Part shown: one piece after another, positions 55,480 through 62,999 of the stretch
Position numbering within the stretch: position 1 is the first letter of the stretch
Layout: each line of letters opens with the position of its first letter
Assembly: GCF_022808775.1 (NCBI RefSeq)
Contig: NZ_JAKZLA010000002.1
Span: 310,001 to 374,000 of the forward strand
DNA from: Geothrix terrae
GTDB lineage: Bacteria > Acidobacteriota > Holophagae > Holophagales > Holophagaceae
Direction of reading: 5' to 3'
Length of the DNA: 64,000 nt
The notes under the pieces: model-generated
What the model was told of the DNA's origin: nothing
Databases searched by the model: none
The model's input: only the letters and a program-made list of their open reading frames with translations
Translations under genes and position numbers: made by a program

Positions 55480-56145
55480 TTAGCGCAGCCCGTGCTTCGC
55501 CTTGAAGACGGGCCACTCGCCCTTGAGGCGGATGAAGGCCGCCACATCCGGGCAGCGGAGGAAGGGGTTGGCCTCGAGCTCCCAGGCCAGGGTGGAGCTG
55601 GGGCGGGCGCCGTAGTCGTGGCCGGGCCAGAGGGTCGTGTGGGCGGGCCACTCCCGCAGCAGGCGCTGGAGGCTGTCCCACTCGGTGCGGGCGTCCCGGT
55701 CGTTCGGCGTGCCGCCGACCTTGCCCACGAAGAGGAGGTCCCCCGTGAGGCCCGCGGCCAGGTCCCCGGGCAGGCCCTCCGTCAGGAAGGCCAGGTGATC
55801 CGGGCAGTGGCCGGGCACATGCCACACGCCCAGCCGCCAGGCGCCGAAGGGGACGCGCTCGCCGTCCTTCAGCACGCGGTCCAGGGGGCCGGGATGGCCG
55901 GGTCCGCCCAGGACAGGGGCGCCGGTGAGGGCCTGGGCACCGCCGTTGCCGTTGCTGTGGTCGGCGTGGCCGTGGGTGTTGAGGATGGCCGTGATCCGCA
56001 GCCCCTGGGCCTTCGCCCGGGCCACCAGGGCGCCAGGGTCGTAGGACGGATCCACCAGGATGCCCTCCCCGGCCTCCCGGTCCCCCAGCAGGTAGCCGAA
56101 GTTGCGGTCCCCGCCCACCTTGACCTGTTCGAAGATGAACCGCAT
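55480..56145 (-). CDS. MBL-fold hydrolase (glyoxalase II-like)
   Basis: A 221-residue metallo-beta-lactamase-fold protein starting [15 protein letters not shown] after GGAGG. The metal motif [14 protein letters not shown] (HxHxDH), [12 protein letters not shown] and [12 protein letters not shown], plus WPGHDYG, match the hydroxyacylglutathione-hydrolase type. Substrates could be glutathione thioesters or persulfides. Confidence 0.85.
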   Translation of the reverse strand: MRFIFEQVKVGGDRNFGYLLGDREAGEGILVDPSYDPGALVARAKAQGLRITAILNTHGHADHSNGNGGAQALTGAPVLGGPGHPGPLDRVLKDGERVPFGAWRLGVWHVPGHCPDHLAFLTEGLPGDLAAGLTGDLLFVGKVGGTPNDRDARTEWDSLQRLLREWPAHTTLWPGHDYGARPSSTLAWELEANPFLRCPDVAAFIRLKGEWPVFKAKHGLR

Positions 56146-56238
56146 GGGCGCCTCCGGCCCCATTGTCCCCTACGCCCCTCCCGGGAGGAACGCCCGGGCC
56201 TCCACCGGCATCCAACCCTGCATCCGGAGGAGCTGTCC

Positions 56239-57315
56239 ATGTGGAGTGGAAAGACTTGGCTGGCCCTGGCCGCGACGGCGGTGCTGGCGGCAGGCGCGGC
56301 CCTGGCCCTTCCCCGCCCCGGCGATGCCCATGCCCCGGCCGCGACCGATCATGAGGTGAAGGTGAACGCACCCGAGAAACCCAGCCAGGACGTGCTCAAG
56401 AAGAAGCTCACGCCCATGCAGTACCACGTCACCCAGGAGGCCGGCACGGAGCCGCCCTTCCAGAACGCCTTCTGGAACGACCACCGGGAGGGGATCTACG
56501 TGGACGTGGTGAGCGGCAAGCCGCTCTTCTCCTCCAAGGACAAGTTCGACTCGGAGTGCGGCTGGCCCAGCTTCACGAAACCCCTGGCCGCGGATGAGGT
56601 GGTGGAGAACCGCGACACCTCCCACGGCATGATCCGCACGGAGGTGCGGTCCAAGGGCGCCGACTCCCACCTGGGCCATGTCTTCGATGACGGCCCCCGC
56701 GACCAGGGCGGCCTGCGCTACTGCATCAACTCCGCCTCCCTGCGCTTCGTGCCTGTGGACGACCTGGAGAAGGAGGACCTGGGCCGCTTCCTCCCCCTGT
56801 TCGGCCGCACCGCGCCCAAGGCCGCGCCGGCCCCGAAGCCGGCGGAGGAGATCGCCACCCTGGCCGGGGGTTGCTTCTGGGGCATGGAGGATCTGCTGCG
56901 GAAGCAGCCCGGCGTCATCGCCATCGAGGTGGGCTACACCGGCGGAAACGTTCCCCACGCCACCTACGAGCACCACGAGGGCCACGCCGAGGCGGTGCAG
57001 ATCCGCTTCGACCCCACGAAGACCAGCTTCGAGGCCCTGCTGCGCTTCTTCTTCCGCATGCACGACCCCACCACGCTCAATCGCCAGGGCAACGATGTGG
57101 GCTCCTCGTACCGCAGCGCGATCTTCTATCACAGCGAGGCCCAGCGGCAGACCGCCGAGCGGGTGAAGGCCGAGGTGGGCGCCAGCGGCAAGTGGAAGCG
57201 CCCCATCGTCACCGAGATCACGCCGGCCGGCCCCTGGTGGAAGGCCGAGGAATACCACCAGGACTACCTGGTCAAGCACCCGGGCGGCTACACCTGCCAC
57301 TACGTGCGTGACTAG
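56239..57315 (+). CDS. msrBA: Exported bifunctional methionine sulfoxide reductase B/A
   Basis: A 358-residue fusion. A signal peptide ([21 protein letters not shown]) is followed by MsrB ([19 protein letters not shown], catalytic Cys in [10 protein letters not shown]) and then MsrA ([27 protein letters not shown], with Cys in YTCHY near the end). It repairs both epimers of methionine sulfoxide in exported proteins. The zinc-type CxxC pairs of MsrB are not obvious. The overlapping upstream ORF extension is a shadow of the MBL gene. Confidence 0.92.
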   Translation: MWSGKTWLALAATAVLAAGAALALPRPGDAHAPAATDHEVKVNAPEKPSQDVLKKKLTPMQYHVTQEAGTEPPFQNAFWNDHREGIYVDVVSGKPLFSSKDKFDSECGWPSFTKPLAADEVVENRDTSHGMIRTEVRSKGADSHLGHVFDDGPRDQGGLRYCINSASLRFVPVDDLEKEDLGRFLPLFGRTAPKAAPAPKPAEEIATLAGGCFWGMEDLLRKQPGVIAIEVGYTGGNVPHATYEHHEGHAEAVQIRFDPTKTSFEALLRFFFRMHDPTTLNRQGNDVGSSYRSAIFYHSEAQRQTAERVKAEVGASGKWKRPIVTEITPAGPWWKAEEYHQDYLVKHPGGYTCHYVRD

Positions 57316-57373
57316 GCGCATGGCATCCTTATCCTACCGGACCTTCCCGGTCCGGACGGATCCTGGAGAACCC

Positions 57374-58270
57374 ATGCCCGGCACGCGACACCCGGAGAAC
57401 CGGCCCGACCTCCATGCGGTGGTCGAGGCCCTGGCGGAGGCTTCCTCCACCCTCACGGAGATGCCCCTGGGTTGTCGCGAGTTCCCCTCCCGCACCGCGC
57501 TGGCCGCGCTGGTGGAGGAGATGCGGGCCCTGCTCTTCCCCGGCTACTTCGGCGCCTCCGAGCTGAACGCGGAGACCCTGCGCTACCACCTGGGCGCCCG
57601 CATGGACCGGGTGCTCCACGGCCTGGCGGACCAGATCCAGCGCGGGCTGATGGCCTCGGACCCCGCCTGCGGCGACTGCGATGAGCGGGCCCTGGGCCTG
57701 GCCCGGGCCTTCCTGGCCCGGCTGCCCGAGGTGCGGCGCCTCCTGGCCACGGACATCCAGGCGGGCTTCGAGGGCGACCCCGCCGCCACCAGCCCCGACG
57801 AGGTGCTCTTCAGCTACCCGGGCCTGCTGGCCATCACCAATCAGCGCCTGGCCCACGAGCTGCTCAAGCTGGGAGTGCCCCTGCTGCCCCGCATGATCAC
57901 CGAGCACGCCCACAGCCTCACCGGCATCGACATCCACCCCGGCGCGCAGATCGGCGAGCGGTTCTTCATCGACCACGGCACGGGCGTCGTCATCGGCGAG
58001 ACCTGCGTCATCGGCCGCAACGTGCGCCTCTACCAGGGCGTGACTCTGGGCGCGAAGAGCTTCCCCCTGGACGCCGAAGGGCACCCCGTGAAGGGCATCC
58101 CCCGCCACCCCGTGGTGGAGGATGACGTCATCGTCTACTCCAACGCCACGGTGCTGGGCCGCATCACCATCGGCCGGGGCTCTGCCATCGGCGGAAACGT
58201 GTGGCTCACCCGCAGCGTGCCCGCCGGCAGCGTCATCACCCAGGCCAACGAAAAGGACGGGATGCCCTGA
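57374..58270 (+). CDS. cysE: Serine O-acetyltransferase (EpsC-type)
   Basis: A 298-residue enzyme starting MPGTRHPENRP after GGAGA. The long helical N-terminus precedes a left-handed beta-helix with hexapeptide repeats (GIDIHPGAQIGERFFIDHGTGVVIGETCVIG; GVTLGAKSFPLD). His in IDHGTG and the Asp-His layout are those of CysE. It makes O-acetylserine for cysteine synthesis. Extra N-terminal length over the E. coli enzyme marks the EpsC-like branch. Confidence 0.9.
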   Translation: MPGTRHPENRPDLHAVVEALAEASSTLTEMPLGCREFPSRTALAALVEEMRALLFPGYFGASELNAETLRYHLGARMDRVLHGLADQIQRGLMASDPACGDCDERALGLARAFLARLPEVRRLLATDIQAGFEGDPAATSPDEVLFSYPGLLAITNQRLAHELLKLGVPLLPRMITEHAHSLTGIDIHPGAQIGERFFIDHGTGVVIGETCVIGRNVRLYQGVTLGAKSFPLDAEGHPVKGIPRHPVVEDDVIVYSNATVLGRITIGRGSAIGGNVWLTRSVPAGSVITQANEKDGMP

Positions 58271-58289
58271 TGAACGATGAGGTTCTCGG

Positions 58290-58691
58290 ATGACGACGGT
58301 CCTGCGTTTCCTCTTCTCCGCCATCGGCCTGCTGGTGGCCAGCGCCTTCGTGCCCGGCCTGGGCCATGGGTCTTTCCTGGATCTGCTCATCGTGGCCGTC
58401 ATCCTGGCCGCCCTGAATGCCACCGTGGGCAGCCTCCTGAAGGTCATCGCCTTCGTGCCCATGGCCTGCTCCCTCGGCTGCTTCAGCCTGGTCATCAACG
58501 GCCTGGTGTTCTGGCTGGCGGGCACGCTGTCCGTGCGGCTGGGCCTCCAGTTCACCGTCAGCGGCTTCTGGGCCGGCTTCTTCGGCGCCCTGGTGACCAG
58601 CGTCGTGGCCTCCATCCTCGGCGCCCTCTTCATCCCCAAGGACCGGCAGCGCCCCCGGGGGCCGGCTCCGCGCATCAAGATCGTGAACTGA
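58290..58691 (+). CDS. Phage holin family IV-like membrane protein
   Basis: A 133-residue protein with four hydrophobic helices (FLFSAIGLLVASAFV; LLIVAVILAALNATVGSLLKVIAF; CFSLVINGLVFWLAG; FGALVTSVVASILGALFI), matching the YvlD/holin-IV family in layout. Such proteins are chromosomal in many bacteria and no lysis role is implied. It follows cysE by 19 bp. Confidence 0.75.
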   Translation: MTTVLRFLFSAIGLLVASAFVPGLGHGSFLDLLIVAVILAALNATVGSLLKVIAFVPMACSLGCFSLVINGLVFWLAGTLSVRLGLQFTVSGFWAGFFGALVTSVVASILGALFIPKDRQRPRGPAPRIKIVN

Positions 58692-58707
58692 ACCTGCGCT
58701 CCTGCCG

Positions 58708-59442
58708 TTAGAGGCTTCCCGTCGCCCCCAGAAGCCCTCGCACCGCTGCTTCCGCGGCCCCGCGCAGGGCGTCGGAATCCGTGTAGGCGCTGGATTCTAG
58801 GGGCTGACCCACGGTGATGCGGTAGGAGCCGCTCTTCACGCGCCAGGCGCCCTTGGGCAGGATCTCGGGGCCGCCGTGGATGGCGAAGGGCACCACGGGC
58901 ACGCCGGCCTCGAAGGCCAGGGCGAAGGCGCCCTTCTTGAAGGGCAGGAGATTCCCGTCGCGGCTGCGGGTGCCCTCGGGGAAGGCCACGATGGCCTGGC
59001 CCGCGCCGATGCGGGCCGCGGCCTCGGCCAGGCTCGCCATGGCGGCGGCGCGGTCGCGGCGGTCGATGAAGATGAAGTCCGCCAGCCAGATCACCCAGCC
59101 CAGGAAGGGGATCCCCGCCAGCTCCCGCTTGGCCACGAAGACGGGGCGGCAGGGCAGCGTGGAGATCATCAGGGGCGGATCGAAGAGGGAGGTGTGGTTC
59201 CCGATGAAGACGGCGGGCCGTCGGCCCGTGCGGAGATCCTCCGGCAGGGCCTCCCAGCCCTCCAGCTCGCGCCGGATGCCGAAGGCCTCCGCGGTCCCGC
59301 GGATGTACCACGGGGCCACGATCCAGAAGGCGCGCGGGCCGCCGAGGAAGGGCGCCAGGAGGAAGCAGAGGCAGACGGCCAGCGCCAGCATCATGGCGCC
59401 GAAGATCCAGACCAGCAGCGGGCGGACGAAGGGCCTTCCCAC
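58708..59442 (-). CDS. plsC: 1-acyl-sn-glycerol-3-phosphate acyltransferase
   Basis: A 244-residue membrane-bound acyltransferase. An N-terminal hydrophobic segment (LLVWIFGAMMLALAVCLCFLLA) precedes the motif NHTSLFD (HX4D), then FIDRRDRAAAMASL and the FPEGTRSRDG motif that binds glycerol-3-phosphate. It transfers the second acyl chain in phospholipid synthesis. Confidence 0.9.
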   Translation of the reverse strand: MGRPFVRPLLVWIFGAMMLALAVCLCFLLAPFLGGPRAFWIVAPWYIRGTAEAFGIRRELEGWEALPEDLRTGRRPAVFIGNHTSLFDPPLMISTLPCRPVFVAKRELAGIPFLGWVIWLADFIFIDRRDRAAAMASLAEAAARIGAGQAIVAFPEGTRSRDGNLLPFKKGAFALAFEAGVPVVPFAIHGGPEILPKGAWRVKSGSYRITVGQPLESSAYTDSDALRGAAEAAVRGLLGATGSL

Positions 59443-59448
59443 CGGCGC

Positions 59449-60117
59449 CTACTGGGGCGGCAGGAGGATGGCGTCCTTGATGCGCACCGCGTACTGGGGC
59501 ACGCCGCTCTGGCCCTTGCGCCATTCCGTACGCACCTTCTCGATCTTGTCCACCACGTCCATGCCCGACACCACCCGGCCGAAGACGCAGTAGCCGTAGC
59601 CGTCCTCGCTCATGTCCCGGTGGTCGAGGGCCTTGTTGTCCACCGTGTTGATGAAGAACTGGGCCGTGGCGCTGTGAGGGGATCCGGTGCGGGCCATGGC
59701 GATGGTGCCGCGGGTGTTCTTCAGGCCGCCCCGGAAGGTCTCGGGCGCCTCGTTGAGGATGGCCGGACGGGTGGGCTTCTCGTCCATGCTCTCCAGCATG
59801 CCGCCGCCCTGGATCATGAAGCCCTCGATGACGCGGTGGAAGATGGTGCCCTTGTAGAACCCCTCCTTCACGTACTGGAGGAAGTTCTCCACGGTCTTCG
59901 GCGCCAGCCCGGGCTCCAGCTCCACCACGATGGGACCGTAGCTGGTCATGAGCTGCACGCGGGGCTTCGCCACCGGCACGGGCGTGGCCACCGGGGCGGG
60001 TGCGGGGGTCTGGGCCGGGGGCGCCGGGACGGGCGCCTGATGAGTCGGGGGCACCGGGACGGGCGCCTGGGCGGACAGGGTGGCGGCGAGGAAGAGGCAG
60101 GGCAGCAGGCGGGGCAC
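59449..60117 (-). CDS. Exported cyclophilin-type peptidylprolyl isomerase
   Basis: A 222-residue protein from a GTG with AGGAG upstream. A signal peptide (PRLLPCLFLAATLSAQA) and a Pro/Ala-rich linker (about residues 20-55) precede a cyclophilin domain with FHRVIEGFMIQGGG, GTIAMARTGSPHSATAQFFIN and GYCVFGRVVSGMDVVDKI. The catalytic Arg (FHR) and FFIN are present. It should assist folding in the periplasm. Its stop lies 6 bp from the plsC start, so the two may be co-transcribed. Confidence 0.88.
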   Translation of the reverse strand: MPRLLPCLFLAATLSAQAPVPVPPTHQAPVPAPPAQTPAPAPVATPVPVAKPRVQLMTSYGPIVVELEPGLAPKTVENFLQYVKEGFYKGTIFHRVIEGFMIQGGGMLESMDEKPTRPAILNEAPETFRGGLKNTRGTIAMARTGSPHSATAQFFINTVDNKALDHRDMSEDGYGYCVFGRVVSGMDVVDKIEKVRTEWRKGQSGVPQYAVRIKDAILLPPQ

Positions 60118-60185
60118 GGGAACTCCTGGGGCGTTCCCTTCCATTCTGCCGCGAACGGCGGATAAGTCCCCGTTATCGTGGATGC

Positions 60186-61100
60186 ATGCCCTTCCTGGAC
60201 CTGCCGCCCTGGATCCTCAGCCTCTTCCTGGCCCCCTTCGGCCTGATGATCGGCTCCTTCTGCAACGTGCTGATCCACCGGCTGCCCCAGGAGGCCCCCG
60301 AGGACCGCAACGTGGTGACGAAAGCCAGCCACTGCCCCTCTTGCAAGGCGAAGATCAAGCCATGGCACAACGTGCCCCTCTTCGGCTGGCTGTGGCTCCG
60401 GGGGAAGTGCGCGGCCTGCGGCTGGCGCATCCCCGTCCGCTACCCGCTGGTGGAACTGCTGGGGGGCCTGATCCTGGGCGGGGCCCACTGGCTCTTCCCC
60501 TTCGGGGCGCTCATCTGGTTCAAGGCGGTGATCTGCGCCTATGCGCTGCTGGTGCTGTTCTTCACGGACCTCACGGAGATGATCCTGCCGGACGTCCTGC
60601 AGTTCCCCCTCATGGCCCTGGGCGTGCTCTTCGCCCTGCCGCAGGTGGCCTGGCCGGAGGCGCTCCTGAAGGCCTGGGGCCGCGGCGACACGCTCATCCA
60701 GGCCCTGGCCTTCCACAACGGCCTCCAGCCCGGCCCGGCCTACCGCGGCTTCGAGCCCGCCGTCACCTGGCAGGCCAGCCTCCTGGGCCTGGCCATCGGC
60801 TACGGCGCCCCGGCCCTGCTGAACCAGATCTACAAGGGGATCCGCAAGACCGATGGCCTGGGCATGGGCGACTTCAAGATGCTGGCCTGGCTGGGCGCCT
60901 TCTGGGGTTGGGGCCCCATGCTGGGGATCCTCTTCCTGGGCGCGGGTCTGGGCGCCGCCGTGGGCCTGCCCCTCATGCTCACCCGCCGCTCCGGCGGCCA
61001 GACCATGCTCCCCTTCGGCTGCTTCCTCGCCCTGGCCACTCCCATCGTCGTGTTCTTCGGGCGGGCACTGTGGCTGGGGTACCTGGGCGTGGTGGGCTAG
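60186..61100 (+). CDS. pilD: Type IV prepilin peptidase
   Basis: A 304-residue aspartic membrane peptidase/N-methyltransferase. The N-terminal domain has FGLMIGSFCNVLIHRLP and two zinc-type pairs CPSC...CAAC. The catalytic aspartates are in FTDLTEMILPD and GMGDFKMLAWLG. It cleaves and N-methylates type IV pilin-like proteins. Its stop TAG is part of the CTAG at the left end of an inserted repeat element. Confidence 0.92.
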   Translation: MPFLDLPPWILSLFLAPFGLMIGSFCNVLIHRLPQEAPEDRNVVTKASHCPSCKAKIKPWHNVPLFGWLWLRGKCAACGWRIPVRYPLVELLGGLILGGAHWLFPFGALIWFKAVICAYALLVLFFTDLTEMILPDVLQFPLMALGVLFALPQVAWPEALLKAWGRGDTLIQALAFHNGLQPGPAYRGFEPAVTWQASLLGLAIGYGAPALLNQIYKGIRKTDGLGMGDFKMLAWLGAFWGWGPMLGILFLGAGLGAAVGLPLMLTRRSGGQTMLPFGCFLALATPIVVFFGRALWLGYLGVVG

Positions 61101-61437
61101 GGTCGGTTTTCAAAGTGGGGTGTGGCCGCGCAAGGGCCGCCGCCCAAGTGATGCAAGGAAAGCGACGAAGGCGATAGCGGCACTACCGACGAGGTGCTTG
61201 ACGCAGCATCGCGCCGACGCCGCCCCTTGCCGGTTCCGCCCTCTGCCCGGCGGAAGGCCGGGCAGGAGCAGGCCCCAGGCGGGGCCTGCGATAGGGAGAG
61301 GGGGGCGCCGCCCAGCCGCACCCCTGGCTGCGTTGAGGGCCTCGAACGATGTCCCGCATCGCCCTTCGGCCCCCGCCTTGCCATGCGCGCGGCTGGACGG
61401 CGTCGCGGCTCGCATCCACTTTGAAAACCGACCCTAG
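61097..61437. mobile_element. 341-bp MITE-like element with perfect ~18-bp terminal inverted repeats
   Basis: Left end CTAG then GGTCGGTTTTCAAAGTGG; right end is the exact inverted copy CCACTTTGAAAACCGACC then CTAG. No credible gene lies inside. The CTAG on each side would be a 4-bp target duplication. The termini and CTAG target fit the IS427 group of the IS5 family as I know it, with the transposase deleted. The pilD (plus strand) and MarR (minus strand) stop codons both use the flanking CTAG. Confidence 0.75.
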
Positions 61438-61910
61438 GGCGTCTCCGCGGGCTCGAGGACAATCGCCGCCAGTATCTCCTGCAGGTCCCGGATGCGACCG
61501 GCGCCCACCCGCCGGCCCCAGTCGGCCTCGACGCCGCGGACGAAGGCCCGGACCTCCTTCGTGAAGGCGCGCCCCCGCGCCGTGAGGCGCACGCGGGAGG
61601 CTCGGCGGTCGTCGGGATCCTCCACGCGCTCGGCGTAGCCGACTCGGCACAGGTGGTCGACGAGGGCTCCCATCGACTGCTTCGTGACGCGCGCCGCCTG
61701 GGCCAGCTCCGTCAGGCGGGCCCCTCCAGGCCGGGTCCACAGTGCCTGGATGGCGGCACAGTGGGCGGGCTGGATGTCCGCGTGCCCTGAGGCGGCCAGC
61801 CATCGGACCAGTTCCTGGCCCATGATCTGGTTGGCCAGCCGGAGCAGCGCCCCGAGAAGCGGGCGCTCAGGTGGGTCCGCACGGCGGGTGGAGGATCTGG
61901 GCCTTGACAT
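61434..61910 (-). CDS. MarR-family transcriptional regulator
   Basis: A 158-residue winged-helix regulator: LTELAQAARVTKQSMGALVDHLCRVGYAERVEDPDDRRASRVRLTARG is the MarR helix-turn-helix and wing (D-x-R-D/R). Its C-terminal stop is in the right CTAG of the inserted repeat. It diverges from a VOC-like gene across two operator copies. Confidence 0.9.
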   Translation of the reverse strand: MSRPRSSTRRADPPERPLLGALLRLANQIMGQELVRWLAASGHADIQPAHCAAIQALWTRPGGARLTELAQAARVTKQSMGALVDHLCRVGYAERVEDPDDRRASRVRLTARGRAFTKEVRAFVRGVEADWGRRVGAGRIRDLQEILAAIVLEPAETP

Positions 61911-61913
61911 GAA

Positions 61914-61951
61914 GTCAGGTTAGCTGACCATATCTAGTCAGGTCAACTGAC
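61914..61951. promoter_or_regulatory. Two MarR operators in the divergent promoter
   Basis: GTCAGGTTAGCTGAC (61914-61928) and GTCAGGTCAACTGAC (61937-61951) share GTCAG...CTGAC arms with 5-bp spacers and lie 23 bp apart, about two helical turns, on the same face. They fill the short space between the MarR start and the VOC-like gene, so one protein could control both directions. Confidence 0.65.
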
Positions 61952-61965
61952 CAATGGAGCCAGGA

Positions 61966-62460
61966 ATGATCCATCACATCTCGATCCCCGCCCGCGACCC
62001 TGAACACGTGGCGAAGGTGCTCGCGGAGCTGCTGGGCGGCTACGCGGGCCCCTTCGTCGGCCCCATCCCCGGCGCCTGGGTCGCGTACGCGGAAGACGCC
62101 CACGGCACCGGGGTCGAGGTCTACCCCGAGCGGACCACCCTGGTGCCCGGCGAGGACGAGAGCATGGGCGCCGTCGCGCTGCGTGACGCACCCGCCGCCG
62201 TCGCCTTCCATGCTCTGATCTCGGTCAAGGCCGGACGGGTGGACATCGAGCGGATCGGCACCCGCGAGGGCTGGCGGACGCGGCACTTCTGGCGCGGGCC
62301 CAATCCGCAGGTCCGGCTCTTCGAGCTCTATGAGTTCTGGGTGGAGAACCGCGTCATGCTCGAACTCGTCACGGAGGACATGGTCGAGGCCTACCGGAAG
62401 ATCGCCCAGGGCCCGGCCCAGCGCGACCTGCTCGCCCGCCTGGCCAGCGCCCGGTCCTGA
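61966..62460 (+). CDS. VOC-like small protein under MarR control
   Basis: A 164-residue protein starting MIHHISIPARDPEHVAKVLAELLGG, which looks like the first beta-alpha unit of a vicinal-oxygen-chelate (glyoxalase) fold. GTGVEVYPERTTLVPG and RVMLELVTEDM continue the pattern. A longer start at 61954 is less likely given GGAG spacing. Function is unknown; VOC proteins include dioxygenases, glyoxalases and resistance proteins. Confidence 0.6.
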   Translation: MIHHISIPARDPEHVAKVLAELLGGYAGPFVGPIPGAWVAYAEDAHGTGVEVYPERTTLVPGEDESMGAVALRDAPAAVAFHALISVKAGRVDIERIGTREGWRTRHFWRGPNPQVRLFELYEFWVENRVMLELVTEDMVEAYRKIAQGPAQRDLLARLASARS

Positions 62461-62491
62461 GGGCCTCTCAGCGCCCGGCTCTGTGGGCGCC

Positions 62492-62896
62492 TCAGCGCCC
62501 CTGGCTCAGCTCCATCAGCACGCCGCCGGTCTCCGCGGGGTGGATGAAGGCCACGCGGCAGCCGTGGGCTCCGTTTCTCGGGGCCTGGTCGATCATGCGG
62601 ATGCCCTTGGCCAGGAGCTGGGCCACCGCGGCGTCGATGTCATCCACCTCGAAGCAGACGTGGTGGATGCCGGGGCCGCGCTTGGCTAGGAACTTCCCGA
62701 CGGGGCCCTCGGGATCGGTGCTCTCCAGGAACTCCAGGGTGCTCTCTCCCACGGGGAAGAAGGCCGTCGTCACTTTCTGCTCGGGCACCGCCTCCGTGTG
62801 GTCGGGAGCCATGTCGAAGAGCCGCGCCATGCGGTCCATGGCCTCGTCCAGGCCCGGCGTCGCGATGCCCAGGTGGTTGATGCGCAGCAGTTTCAT
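62492..62896 (-). CDS. mce: Methylmalonyl-CoA epimerase
   Basis: A 134-residue VOC-fold enzyme starting MKLLRINHLGIATPGLDEAM after GGGGAG. The conserved order NHLGIA, EFLESTDPEGPVGKFLAKRGPGIHHVCFEVDD and GVLMELSQ is that of the epimerase that interconverts (2S)- and (2R)-methylmalonyl-CoA in propionate metabolism. Metal ligands are His (NHLG), His (GIHH) and Glu (MELS). Confidence 0.92.
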   Translation of the reverse strand: MKLLRINHLGIATPGLDEAMDRMARLFDMAPDHTEAVPEQKVTTAFFPVGESTLEFLESTDPEGPVGKFLAKRGPGIHHVCFEVDDIDAAVAQLLAKGIRMIDQAPRNGAHGCRVAFIHPAETGGVLMELSQGR

Positions 62897-62941
62897 GCCG
62901 GACTCCCCTGCCCCATTCTCCGGCATCCGCGCAGGGAAGGG

Positions 62942-62999
62942 TTAGGGCCTGTTTTCAAAGTGGGGCGTGGCGGCGCCCCACTTTGAAAACAGACCCTAG
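62942..62999. repeat. MITE hairpin, minimal copy
   Basis: Left arm TAGGGCCTGTTTTCAAAGTG... and right arm are complementary over 25 positions with one mismatch, joined by a 6-base loop (TGGCGG). This is two ends of the same repeat placed head to head, giving about 56 nt of near-perfect palindrome. The right CTAG contains the stop codon of the sensor gene; the left flank reads TTAG. Confidence 0.75.

Noticed and set aside
58290-58691. A prophage lysis holin
   Set aside because: No other phage genes are nearby; this holin-IV/YvlD type is commonly chromosomal.
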